Positions 26,833 to 34,562 of a DNA stretch of 64,000 bases are shown one piece after another (position 1 is the stretch's first letter; every line of letters starts with the position of its first letter). Position numbers and translations under genes: made by a program. The notes under the pieces were generated by a model that saw nothing but the letters and a program-made list of their open reading frames with translations, ran no database searches and was not told the DNA's origin. This DNA comes from an uncultured Bacteroidales bacterium (lineage in GTDB: Bacteria > Bacteroidota > Bacteroidia > Bacteroidales > P3), in contig CAJONE010000002.1 in the NCBI GenBank assembly GCA_905235855.1, forward strand, positions 1-64,000, written 5' to 3'.

Positions 26833-26877
26833 GAAGTAATCAGAATAATCCGAGTAATCGGAGCAATCTGAATAATC
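26833..26877 (-). repeat. 9-bp tandem repeat between tatA and tatC
   Basis: Five consecutive 9-bp units read on the minus strand as GATTATTCA, GATTGCTCC, GATTACTCG, GATTATTCT and GATTACTTC. The consensus GATTANTCN is the same unit as in the array at 20845-20899. It starts 3 bp after the tatA stop and fills the gap to the likely tatC start. Confidence 0.75.
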
Positions 26878-26880
26878 AAT

Positions 26881-27057
26881 TTATTCGGGTTTCTCCGAGG
26901 AATCCTTTCCGTTTAGCCCATCCTTGAAACTTTTCACCCCCTTGCCCATGCTGCGCATAAGTTCGGGTATCTTCTTTGCCCCGAAAAGCAACAAGACTAC
27001 AAACACGATAAGCAGAATCTCGGGCAAGCCGAGCGAACTGAATAACAAAAGGTTCAT
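26881..27057 (-). CDS. tatA: Sec-independent translocase component TatA
   Basis: A 58-residue protein starting MNLLLFSSLGLPEILLIVFV, with one membrane segment followed by the TatA hinge LLFGAKKIPELMRSMGKGVKSFKDGL and a charged tail (NGKDSSEKPE). The FG-x-K-K-x-P-E-L motif is diagnostic. TatA oligomers form the translocation pore with TatC. The gene is short and easily missed. It lies 53 bp downstream of the aldo/keto reductase gene, a predicted Tat substrate, and just upstream of tatC. Confidence 0.93.
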   Translation of the reverse strand: MNLLLFSSLGLPEILLIVFVVLLLFGAKKIPELMRSMGKGVKSFKDGLNGKDSSEKPE

Positions 27058-27110
27058 AACAAATAGCTATTTTTAGTTGTTTTGTTTTCATGTTATAGCC
27101 AGTTCGCCTG

Positions 27111-28532
27111 CTAAAGCGCGCTGGCCTTAAGTTTTTCCACATAACCGTTGATGCGTTTCATCTGAGACGGTATCTCGATTTTCTGCGGACATTTGTGCAC
27201 ACACTCGCCGCATGAGATGCAATGGTCGGCCTGCCGCAAACGCGGCACTTTCCGGTCATATCCCACAAGGAAAGCACGACGGGCGTGCCTATATGCCTTC
27301 TTGTCAGTATCGGCATCGTCGGCCAAAGCCACATTGCCCTCATTGACACATTTGTTATAGTGTGCAAAAATGCTTGGGATATCAATGCCATAACGACATG
27401 GCATACAGTACTGACACCCTGTGCACGGAACAGTCGGGAAATTGGAATACTGGTGTGCAATGTTTTCCAACATAGCGTATTCGTCGTCGGTGAGCGGTTT
27501 TAGAGGCGAATAGGTGCGGATGTTGTCCTGCAGGTGTTCCATATATGTCATTCCACTCAAGACCGTAAGAATGCGCGGCTGCGACCCTGCAAAGCGGAAA
27601 GCCCACGATGCAATAGAGGCCTGCGGGTCGCGTTGCTTCAGTTGCGCGACCGCCGCATCGTAGAGTGTGGCCAACGAGCCACCCAACAGTGGCTCCATAA
27701 CAAATATCGGTATGTCGAGCTCCGCCAGCCGGTTATACATATACTCCGAGTCGGCATCGCCTCCCTGTTCGACCTGTTCATGGTGCCAATCGACATAATT
27801 GTGCTGTATGAGCACGTGGTCCCAATGCACAGTGTCGTTCATCGACAAGGCATGGTCGAACACACGCACGTCGCCATGATAGGAAAAACCCAGATTGCGA
27901 ATACGTCCCTTCTCGCGCTCTTCCATAAGGAAATCGAGTATGCCGTTGTTGATAAAACGCGCTTCGAACACCCGCATAGGGTCGAGCTCATTGCCGTTCA
28001 CATCACGCCCGCGGCCTCCAATAGAGTGGAGCATCATGAAGTCGATATAATCCAACTTAAGTTCCTTGAGGGTGTTGTTGTATATCTTAATCGAAGCCTC
28101 ACGACTCCACGTGTTGGGCGGAAAATTCGACATCTTGCTGCTCACTAAATATTTGTCTCTCGGATGACGGCTCAAGGCGATGCCCATTACATGTTCAGAT
28201 TTACCCTTGCAGTAGGGCGGAGCCGTGTCGAACAAGGTTACACCATGCTCTATGGCATAATCGGTCAAGCGGTTTATCTGCTCTTGATCAAGCTCGGAGG
28301 CGTTGTCACGGCCACTGTTGTTGTCGACCGTTGGCAGACGCATACACCCATAGCCCAGCAGCGACACTTTCTCGCCGTGTTTGCCCGTACGGTAGGTCAT
28401 TTGGTCGGTCGGAACCTCGCCAACAGCAAAGCCCTCGGTCGAGACCTCCGGAGCAGGTCTGCATCCCGTCATAACCGCGGCCGTGGCCACAGCCCCACCT
28501 CCTATTGTTTTTAGAAATTCTCGTCTATCCAT
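27111..28532 (-). CDS. Tat-exported aldo/keto reductase lipoprotein with C-terminal Fe-S sites
   Basis: A 473-residue oxidoreductase. The N-terminus DRREFLKTIGGG is a twin-arginine signal followed by a lipobox VMTGC (Cys about 24), so the mature protein should be a periplasm-facing lipoprotein. The aldo/keto reductase tetrad is intact: Asp about 102 and Tyr about 107 in FDTAPPY, Lys about 133 in SSKM, His about 169 in MMLHS. The C-terminus has a cysteine cluster CTGCQYCMPC at about 370-379 and a ferredoxin motif CISCGECVHKCP at about 438-449. Aldo/keto reductases normally use NADPH, which is absent from the periplasm, so electrons may come through the Fe-S sites. Neighbours are tatAC downstream and a NapHG-like fusion upstream. 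Confidence 0.88.
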   Translation of the reverse strand: MDRREFLKTIGGGAVATAAVMTGCRPAPEVSTEGFAVGEVPTDQMTYRTGKHGEKVSLLGYGCMRLPTVDNNSGRDNASELDQEQINRLTDYAIEHGVTLFDTAPPYCKGKSEHVMGIALSRHPRDKYLVSSKMSNFPPNTWSREASIKIYNNTLKELKLDYIDFMMLHSIGGRGRDVNGNELDPMRVFEARFINNGILDFLMEEREKGRIRNLGFSYHGDVRVFDHALSMNDTVHWDHVLIQHNYVDWHHEQVEQGGDADSEYMYNRLAELDIPIFVMEPLLGGSLATLYDAAVAQLKQRDPQASIASWAFRFAGSQPRILTVLSGMTYMEHLQDNIRTYSPLKPLTDDEYAMLENIAHQYSNFPTVPCTGCQYCMPCRYGIDIPSIFAHYNKCVNEGNVALADDADTDKKAYRHARRAFLVGYDRKVPRLRQADHCISCGECVHKCPQKIEIPSQMKRINGYVEKLKASAL

Positions 28533-28569
28533 TTTGTGTTCTGATTTTCAGTTTCGGTTTTCAAATCGT

Positions 28570-30039
28570 TTACCGGCTTACATGCTGCTCGCGGCCTTCT
28601 ACATATATAGCCGCCAACGGCCTTGCCGGACACAGGTATTCGCATTTGCCGCATCCAAGACAACGGTTTTCGTCGACAGCAGGGACATCATAGCCAGAGG
28701 CATAGTCGCGAACCATCTTGACGGCCTCCGCCGGACAAACGTCGGCACAGTGGCCGCACTGTTCACCACGCGCCGACAGACAGTTTTGGACCACCACCAC
28801 CGCACGACCTATGCTAATGGATGTTTTTTCGTCGGCTGTAATCTTGACTATTGCCCCAGTAGGACACACCTCCGAACATTTCACACATTCGGGACGGCAA
28901 TAACCGTCGTGGAAACACATCTCGGGCTGCATAAGCGTTTTCAAGTCTTTAGACGGACGCAACAGATTGCCCGGGCAGGCGGCAACACAGAGCTGACAGG
29001 CTGTGCAGTGTTTCGAAAAATGGCGCAGGCCACGCGAGCCTGCGGGCTTGAGCGGCGTATTGAGTCTTGGCATCACCCTGTCTTCAATCACAGCAAGCCC
29101 GCCATCGATATTCTCTTCCTGGGCCTGTAGAGCCATGGCAGCTCCCACAGCAGCCGATGAAACCAAAAACTTACGGCGGGAAGAATCCACCTCACCGACT
29201 GACGGCGACCGGCGACCAGCGACCGGCGACAATTTGAAACGTATCGCATCTGATTTGCATTTGCCAATGCAGTTCATACAGGCCACGCAACGGCTGCCGT
29301 CGATCTCGCCCGTTTTGGAATTTATACACTCGGCCTTGCAGTTGCGCTCACAACGACCGCAGCCGCTACACTTGCTCTTGTCGATGACAGGTTTCATAAG
29401 CGACCAGCGCGAAAGAAAGCCCAAAACCGTACCCACAGGACATATAGAGTTGCACCAAATACGGCCACGCCACAAAGACAAAGCACCGACCAAAACCAGC
29501 ATCACCGCCGCTGTCACGAGAGTCACCGCCGAAACCGCCTTCACCTCAACACTATAGAAAGCATAACTGTCGTGCTTTTCGGCTATCGAGGCAATTATAT
29601 TGTTAAGCCAAACATAGACCGGCTGCCCAATCGAGCTCACTATGCGCCCATAAGAACTGTAAGGAGCGATGACGGCAACAATAGCATTGACACCCAGCAG
29701 CATACCTGCAACAAACAAAACCAGTAGCGTCCAGCGCAGCCAAGTGAGCGGCTTGCTGTAACGATAGCGATTCTTTTTGAAACGGTCGCCTATCCAGGCA
29801 AAGAAATCCTGCATAACACCCAATGGGCATATAATCGAACAATAGACACGCCCGAACAGCAGTGTCACAACCACCAATGCGATTATGACACCCACATTCA
29901 GAGACATCACGGCTGGCAAAAACTGCACCTTAGCCATCCATCCGAGATAGAGGCTCACCACACCAGTGAAGTCGAGAAAAAGCAAGGTTATTCCTATAAA
30001 GAATATCAATGCAAGAATAATACGGATTTTTCGTAACAT
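28570..30039 (-). CDS. NapH-NapG-like fusion: membrane Fe-S protein with internal Tat motif
   Basis: A 489-residue membrane protein from the ATG at 30039 (an earlier start at 30084 adds 15 residues). The first half resembles NapH: four hydrophobic segments, two CxxxCP motifs (CSIICP about 67-72, CNSICP about 196-201), then two cytoplasmic [4Fe-4S] sites (about 224-260). A perfect twin-arginine motif SSRRKFL (about 286-292) with a hydrophobic segment follows. The second half resembles NapG, with four ferredoxin-type clusters (about 345-470), including CLSARGEQCGHCADVCP. NapH and NapG pass electrons from quinol to periplasmic acceptors. Here they are fused, with no napA or napB nearby. The gene is 37 bp upstream of the Tat-exported reductase. 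Confidence 0.85.
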   Translation of the reverse strand: MLRKIRIILALIFFIGITLLFLDFTGVVSLYLGWMAKVQFLPAVMSLNVGVIIALVVVTLLFGRVYCSIICPLGVMQDFFAWIGDRFKKNRYRYSKPLTWLRWTLLVLFVAGMLLGVNAIVAVIAPYSSYGRIVSSIGQPVYVWLNNIIASIAEKHDSYAFYSVEVKAVSAVTLVTAAVMLVLVGALSLWRGRIWCNSICPVGTVLGFLSRWSLMKPVIDKSKCSGCGRCERNCKAECINSKTGEIDGSRCVACMNCIGKCKSDAIRFKLSPVAGRRSPSVGEVDSSRRKFLVSSAAVGAAMALQAQEENIDGGLAVIEDRVMPRLNTPLKPAGSRGLRHFSKHCTACQLCVAACPGNLLRPSKDLKTLMQPEMCFHDGYCRPECVKCSEVCPTGAIVKITADEKTSISIGRAVVVVQNCLSARGEQCGHCADVCPAEAVKMVRDYASGYDVPAVDENRCLGCGKCEYLCPARPLAAIYVEGREQHVSR

Positions 30040-30141
30040 AAGATATTTTTCGATTGTTAATTCGGGATTCCGTCTTCCAAACATTAGAAATCTCGGACTT
30101 GAAAAGAATTTATCGTAATAAACACAAACTTTGTAATAATG

Positions 30142-30654
30142 CTATCGACCCGTTTTATGCCACAGGGTCGCAAACACAGCCGCTATAGCAGCCATACTGA
30201 CCAACTGCCACACAATCGAAGTGCTAACGAGTTGAGCCGGATGAAGAATAAGCAGTTTGGACATGTAGTATACCACTTTGCCTGCAAGGACAGCACCTAT
30301 AAACATCGCAAAAACCGCTGGTGACGTTTTTGCCTTGTGGTGTTGCGACAGAAAACCGAACATTGCAACCACCGTGGTATATTCAAAAACCATGCAAAGC
30401 GCGCCAAGGGGCGAAGGCATGCCAGCCACAAGGCATGTTGTGAACGGCACTGCCACAGCCAAGAGATAGGAATTCCATTTATCGGCGGTCAGCAACATCC
30501 CCGCTGCAAGAACCATAAGCATTGGATTAAGCTTGTAAACAGACCACGCCAGAAGGTGCGACACAGACGGAATGAGACAGGCCGTAGCAAGCAACGCCGC
30601 ATCAGTCAAAGCCGTGTGTAAAAGGGGTCTTTCCTTAATTTCGTAACTTGTCAT
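30142..30654 (-). CDS. ECF-like small integral membrane protein
   Basis: A 170-residue, very hydrophobic protein with five or six membrane segments. The organisation (PMLMVLAAGMLLTADKW, AVAVPFTTCLVAGMPSPLG, MFIGAVLAGKVVYYMSKLL) recalls substrate-binding S-components of energy-coupling factor transporters, but no ATPase or T-component gene is nearby and the ligand is unknown. It lies 102 bp upstream of the NapHG-like gene on the same strand and could head the tat operon. S-component-like proteins do accompany membrane Fe-S and flavin modules in other bacteria, so a cofactor role is possible. Confidence 0.5.
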   Translation of the reverse strand: MTSYEIKERPLLHTALTDAALLATACLIPSVSHLLAWSVYKLNPMLMVLAAGMLLTADKWNSYLLAVAVPFTTCLVAGMPSPLGALCMVFEYTTVVAMFGFLSQHHKAKTSPAVFAMFIGAVLAGKVVYYMSKLLILHPAQLVSTSIVWQLVSMAAIAAVFATLWHKTGR

Positions 30655-30719
30655 TGTGGAGATTATAAGTTGATGAGTTTTGACGTTTTATAAAATAAGC
30701 AAGAGCAAGGACAAGTGCG

Positions 30720-31442
30720 TCAGGGCGACACTAAAACAGACCTTGCAGTGTCCAAGTCGTGCTGCGTTGTAATCTTTATGTTGTTGGCATCGCCACGCAC
30801 CAAGTGTATTTTTTTTTCAGGCATATAGCGCGAGACCACGCCGCAGTCGTCGGTAGGCCGAAACATGGGATACTGCAATCCACGCTGGTAGGCATCTCTG
30901 ACAACAGGCAGGCGAAAAGCCTGCGGAGTCTGCGCCATCCAGTAGCGCCGGCGTTCCGGCACACGGAGCAATGCATACGGTTCAGCCGGCGAACGCTCCA
31001 TGCTGTCAGACGTCACGGCCACTTCCCAAAGCGTGTCTGTGGCAGGCACCCCAACTCCAACAGCCTCGTAAACATGCAAAGCCTTGATTACCGAATTAAT
31101 AACCTCGCCGCTAACACAGGGTCGTGCGGCATCGTGAAATATCAGGTTCGTGTCGTCAGGGTAATCTATATAGGCCATAATAGCGTTAAGACTTGACATA
31201 AATCGCTCCTCGCCTCCTGCGATGACCTTTGTTGCCAATCCACGCTTTTCGAACATATCGCGCACCCGTCCAATCCAGTTTGGGTGCGAGACGATGCATA
31301 TTTCGTCAACGGCATCGACACACGCGAATGCCTCTACCGAATGTTCGAGTACGGTTTTATCGCCCACAAGGGCAAACTGCTTGGGTTCTTCGCCACCGAA
31401 ACGACTACCCGTCCCACCTGCCAATATGATCGCAATATTCAT
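30720..31442 (-). CDS. ispD: 2-C-methyl-D-erythritol 4-phosphate cytidylyltransferase
   Basis: A 240-residue cytidylyltransferase of the non-mevalonate isoprenoid pathway. The CTP-binding loop ILAGGTGSRFGGEEPKQF, the FHDAARPCVSGEVI motif and the C-terminal DDCGVVS and NIKITTQHDL fit IspD; the related TarI family (CDP-ribitol synthesis) cannot be fully excluded, but no teichoic-acid-type genes are near. Its start overlaps the DUF748 gene stop by 4 bp. Confidence 0.88.
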   Translation of the reverse strand: MNIAIILAGGTGSRFGGEEPKQFALVGDKTVLEHSVEAFACVDAVDEICIVSHPNWIGRVRDMFEKRGLATKVIAGGEERFMSSLNAIMAYIDYPDDTNLIFHDAARPCVSGEVINSVIKALHVYEAVGVGVPATDTLWEVAVTSDSMERSPAEPYALLRVPERRRYWMAQTPQAFRLPVVRDAYQRGLQYPMFRPTDDCGVVSRYMPEKKIHLVRGDANNIKITTQHDLDTARSVLVSP

Positions 31443-33454
31443 TCGACGATTTCCTCCATAGTTTCGGACGAAACGGCATATCCAGACTTTTTTAGGCCGG
31501 GTATCATAGTCGTTGATATGCTTATCTGTTCGGGACTGACACCCTCTTGGCCCGTCATATATTCTGTAACAATCTGGTTACGGCGTTCAAACCTTGCAAT
31601 CATATCCTCGTCGGCAGTGGAGTCGACCTGCTGTTCCAAAACAAGCCTGATATTGTCGCTGCTCTTCACGATTTTGGCCAAATCTGCAAACTGGTGATAT
31701 TGTTCGGACGTGAAATCACGTTGTTGAGCCTCTATCTTGACAAAATCGGGCGAGTTGCCGATACCCATGGCCTCGCCAATGGCTCGTATCGGAGACGTGG
31801 CCACCTTAACAAAGAGGTTGCCAAGTGTTTTCCAGACCAATTTCATATAGTTGAATTCCGGGCTATCGATATTGCCTTTGATTGGCACGTCGAGAAGAAT
31901 CTTGTCGTCCTTGTCCTTGAGTATATAGAGTGCTGTTTTGAACGGGATTTTCACTTGGGCATCAACATCTTTGCGTTTTTTTCCCACTTCGGCCTTATAA
32001 ATGTCAATATGGTTTTTGCCATCGAGGACACTGTTGTTTAGAGTGTTGCGCGAAGTGAACGAGAAGGTGCCGTCGGTGAACGGACGTCCGAGATATGCAA
32101 CCGTGTACGGACTCACCCGTGTGAGATCGAGTCCTTTGATGCGCAGCATAACGTCTTGATGCTGTTTCCAGTCATTGATAGCACCATTCCATCGCAGACT
32201 GAGACTGCCTCCCCCTGGCAACGAGGCTTTCAGCGTGGCATTGTTGTCGCCCAACAACGAGATATTGTCCGATTCGATGCACACCGCCGACATCGGAAAC
32301 TCGAACAAGTCGGCCAACGTATGGTCAGCAAATGTAAACCTCGTGTCGCTCACGCGGAGATATCCGACCGTCAGGTTCATCGGCTTATTGACCGCAGTCG
32401 CGCGAGCGGATGTGTCAGCCTTACTGCTTTCGTCGTATTCAGGCCGATTGGAGATACCCTGCCTTTTTACAGTCAATTTTGAAAAATTTGTACCGTCGGT
32501 GTAACGGTCAAAACGTACGACAAGGCCATTGATGCACACACTGTCAATGGCATAGACATTATCGTGGATGTTTATCCTGTTCACTTTCACAGAGAGGCTG
32601 TTGCACGAGGCGAACGAATTGCCGCCACTCATTGGGAGATCAAGTCCAGAGATGGCAACACGACCGAAAATATCCATCTGTGCCGCATGGTCGAAGTTTC
32701 CCTCGGCCTTAAGGTGAGCATCGAGAGTGCCTTTGACCCCGGTGATATTCAACACATCGGTTAGGTAAGGCTTTACAACCGCCAAATTCACACTTTCGAG
32801 GTCGAGCATGGCCTCGAAGTCGTTGTGTTCCATATTATACTTGGCGTCGGCATGCAGAATACCGCCGTCGGCCAGCTCGACCGAGAGACCCGCGTCGGTA
32901 GCCTGATCGACACCAATACAGAAGCCAGGCACCTCAAGATTCAAACCTTTCAGCCGCCAGTCACTTCCGCGCTCCAAATCACTGTATTGCACGGCTCCAC
33001 CCAAGAGCCTTATGTTATAGAAATAGAGTTTCCATTTTGAGGGTGTGTCGTCATCATCATCTTCATCGTCCGACTTGAAATGGTCAATCAGGCTCTGGAA
33101 GTTAAAGTTGCTGCCATTTTGCATGATACGCACACTGGGGTTCACCAGCGTGATATGCGACAGATAGACATCTTTTGCGATGAGACGCAGGAGACGCGCT
33201 TTGACATCGAGGGTGTCGAAGGTGACAAATTCGGTTGTACGGTCGTCTTCATAAAGTTTCAGTCCGCGAATAGCCACGTGGCCTGTCAAGATGTTGGCAG
33301 AGATACGGTCGACCGTAAGCCTGCGGCCCACGAGTTTCTCGCCATTTTTGTTTACATAAGCAGTGGCTATAGGCGACAAAAGAACAGCGACCAACAGTAC
33401 AAGACCCACAATTACGCCCAATGTTACCAAAACAATTTTTAGAGACTTTTTCAT
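31439..33454 (-). CDS. AsmA-like/DUF748 envelope protein
   Basis: A 671-residue protein starting at the ATG at 33454 (MKKSLKIVLVTLG), 21 bp after an earlier in-frame start. A single N-terminal membrane anchor (about 5-27) precedes a long repetitive beta domain in the periplasm. The sequence VRIMQNGSNFNFQSLIDHF and later LRIKGLDLTRVSPYTVAYLGRPF are typical of DUF748, related to AsmA/TamB proteins thought to act in lipid transport or outer-membrane assembly. An acidic patch (KSDDEDDDDD) lies near residue 130-140. Promoter at 33573-33605. Confidence 0.82.
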   Translation of the reverse strand: MKKSLKIVLVTLGVIVGLVLLVAVLLSPIATAYVNKNGEKLVGRRLTVDRISANILTGHVAIRGLKLYEDDRTTEFVTFDTLDVKARLLRLIAKDVYLSHITLVNPSVRIMQNGSNFNFQSLIDHFKSDDEDDDDDTPSKWKLYFYNIRLLGGAVQYSDLERGSDWRLKGLNLEVPGFCIGVDQATDAGLSVELADGGILHADAKYNMEHNDFEAMLDLESVNLAVVKPYLTDVLNITGVKGTLDAHLKAEGNFDHAAQMDIFGRVAISGLDLPMSGGNSFASCNSLSVKVNRINIHDNVYAIDSVCINGLVVRFDRYTDGTNFSKLTVKRQGISNRPEYDESSKADTSARATAVNKPMNLTVGYLRVSDTRFTFADHTLADLFEFPMSAVCIESDNISLLGDNNATLKASLPGGGSLSLRWNGAINDWKQHQDVMLRIKGLDLTRVSPYTVAYLGRPFTDGTFSFTSRNTLNNSVLDGKNHIDIYKAEVGKKRKDVDAQVKIPFKTALYILKDKDDKILLDVPIKGNIDSPEFNYMKLVWKTLGNLFVKVATSPIRAIGEAMGIGNSPDFVKIEAQQRDFTSEQYHQFADLAKIVKSSDNIRLVLEQQVDSTADEDMIARFERRNQIVTEYMTGQEGVSPEQISISTTMIPGLKKSGYAVSSETMEEIVE

Positions 33455-33572
33455 TTTGTTTCTTCGTTCAACCATATACGCATGCGGAGACTTTCACGCC
33501 TATCGGCTCCGAATCTAATACAAATCTCACACATGCGTGGAACTTATTGGTTTTATTTGTATATTACAGTAT

Positions 33573-33605
33573 GCAAAGATACTAACAAATAAAGGATTAT
33601 GCAAA
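33573..33605 (-). promoter_or_regulatory. Promoter of the DUF748-ispD operon
   Basis: On the minus strand the -33 TTTG (33602-33605) and -7 TATCTTTGC (33573-33581) are separated by 20 bp, about 120 bp upstream of the ATG. Confidence 0.7.
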
Positions 33606-33644
33606 GGCAGCAAACCAAACCACGCTATTACATTTGAACAGGGT

Positions 33645-34457
33645 TCATTTTATGCCCCTTGAACGACATATTATTTCGTAGGCCTCGTTGATCATCTTAA
33701 ACTGCTGTTCTGCGTTTTTTTTGATTTCCTCGCCCATGGTTTCCACCCTATCGGGATGATATTTCATGGCCAAGCGGCGGTAGGCTTTCTTTACTTCTTG
33801 GTCGCTGGCGGTGTTTTCGATGCCAAGAATCTTGTAGGGGTCACGCACATTGCCAGACTGGGCAGTATGCGACCTCTCATTGGAACGCGAGTCGTAGTAA
33901 CTGGAGTAAGCTGTACTATGCCTTGCATAGATTGATGCAAAATCGGAGGCGTTTATACCTAACCCCACAACGATAGCACGGATTACACGGTGTTCAGCAT
34001 AGTCGAAAGAGCCGTCGGCGCCAGCCAGACCACACAGAAAGTCGACCATGTGGTAGCGCGTTGTGTAGTCGGTATTCACCTTTATCTGCTGGCAGACATC
34101 GTGAATCGGGATGTCGCGTTTCACCATATCGCGCAACATGAGAAGCATTTTTTTTGCATCCTCCTCGTGGTAATTGTTTGCGAGAAAACGCTTGACATAG
34201 TCCAGCTCGCTGTGTTTTACATCGCCGTCGGCTTTCATAACCGCAGCGATAAGAACGAGAAGAGCCGCATGCACGTCGGCGACGGTGCCGGTGTTGCGAT
34301 AAGGACCACGTTTGGGCGAGTCATTATCAATTCGTTTTCTATCATCTTTGTTAAACGACGATGAAATGGCCGTGCTTATGAAATAGCCTATCACGGCCCC
34401 TATTGGTCCGCCAACGGCCCATCCCAGTCCTGTAATAATCCACTTTGCGATTGACAT
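33645..34457 (-). CDS. TerB-like plus J-domain co-chaperone (DjlA type)
   Basis: A 270-residue protein. The N-terminus ([22 protein letters not shown]) is a glycine-rich membrane or lipid-associated segment. A TerB-like helical domain follows ([27 protein letters not shown] and [21 protein letters not shown]). The C-terminus is a J domain ([20 protein letters not shown]) with the DnaK-activating motif YHPDR. This order matches DjlA, a membrane-linked DnaK partner in envelope stress. It is between the DUF748 operon and the GH3 gene, with its own short gap on both sides. Confidence 0.88.
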   Translation of the reverse strand: MSIAKWIITGLGWAVGGPIGAVIGYFISTAISSSFNKDDRKRIDNDSPKRGPYRNTGTVADVHAALLVLIAAVMKADGDVKHSELDYVKRFLANNYHEEDAKKMLLMLRDMVKRDIPIHDVCQQIKVNTDYTTRYHMVDFLCGLAGADGSFDYAEHRVIRAIVVGLGINASDFASIYARHSTAYSSYYDSRSNERSHTAQSGNVRDPYKILGIENTASDQEVKKAYRRLAMKYHPDRVETMGEEIKKNAEQQFKMINEAYEIICRSRGIK

Positions 34458-34562
34458 TCTTATATAGTTTGAAGTTTATTGTTGTTTGTTGTATGCTTGC
34501 GATACCTAAGATAGCAATCGCGCACGGCATCCACTTATGCCACACTGTTCCTGACGCATCTT

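Noticed and set aside
20845-26877. Possible CRISPR-like arrays
   Set aside because: The 9-bp units have no spacers and no cas genes are present.
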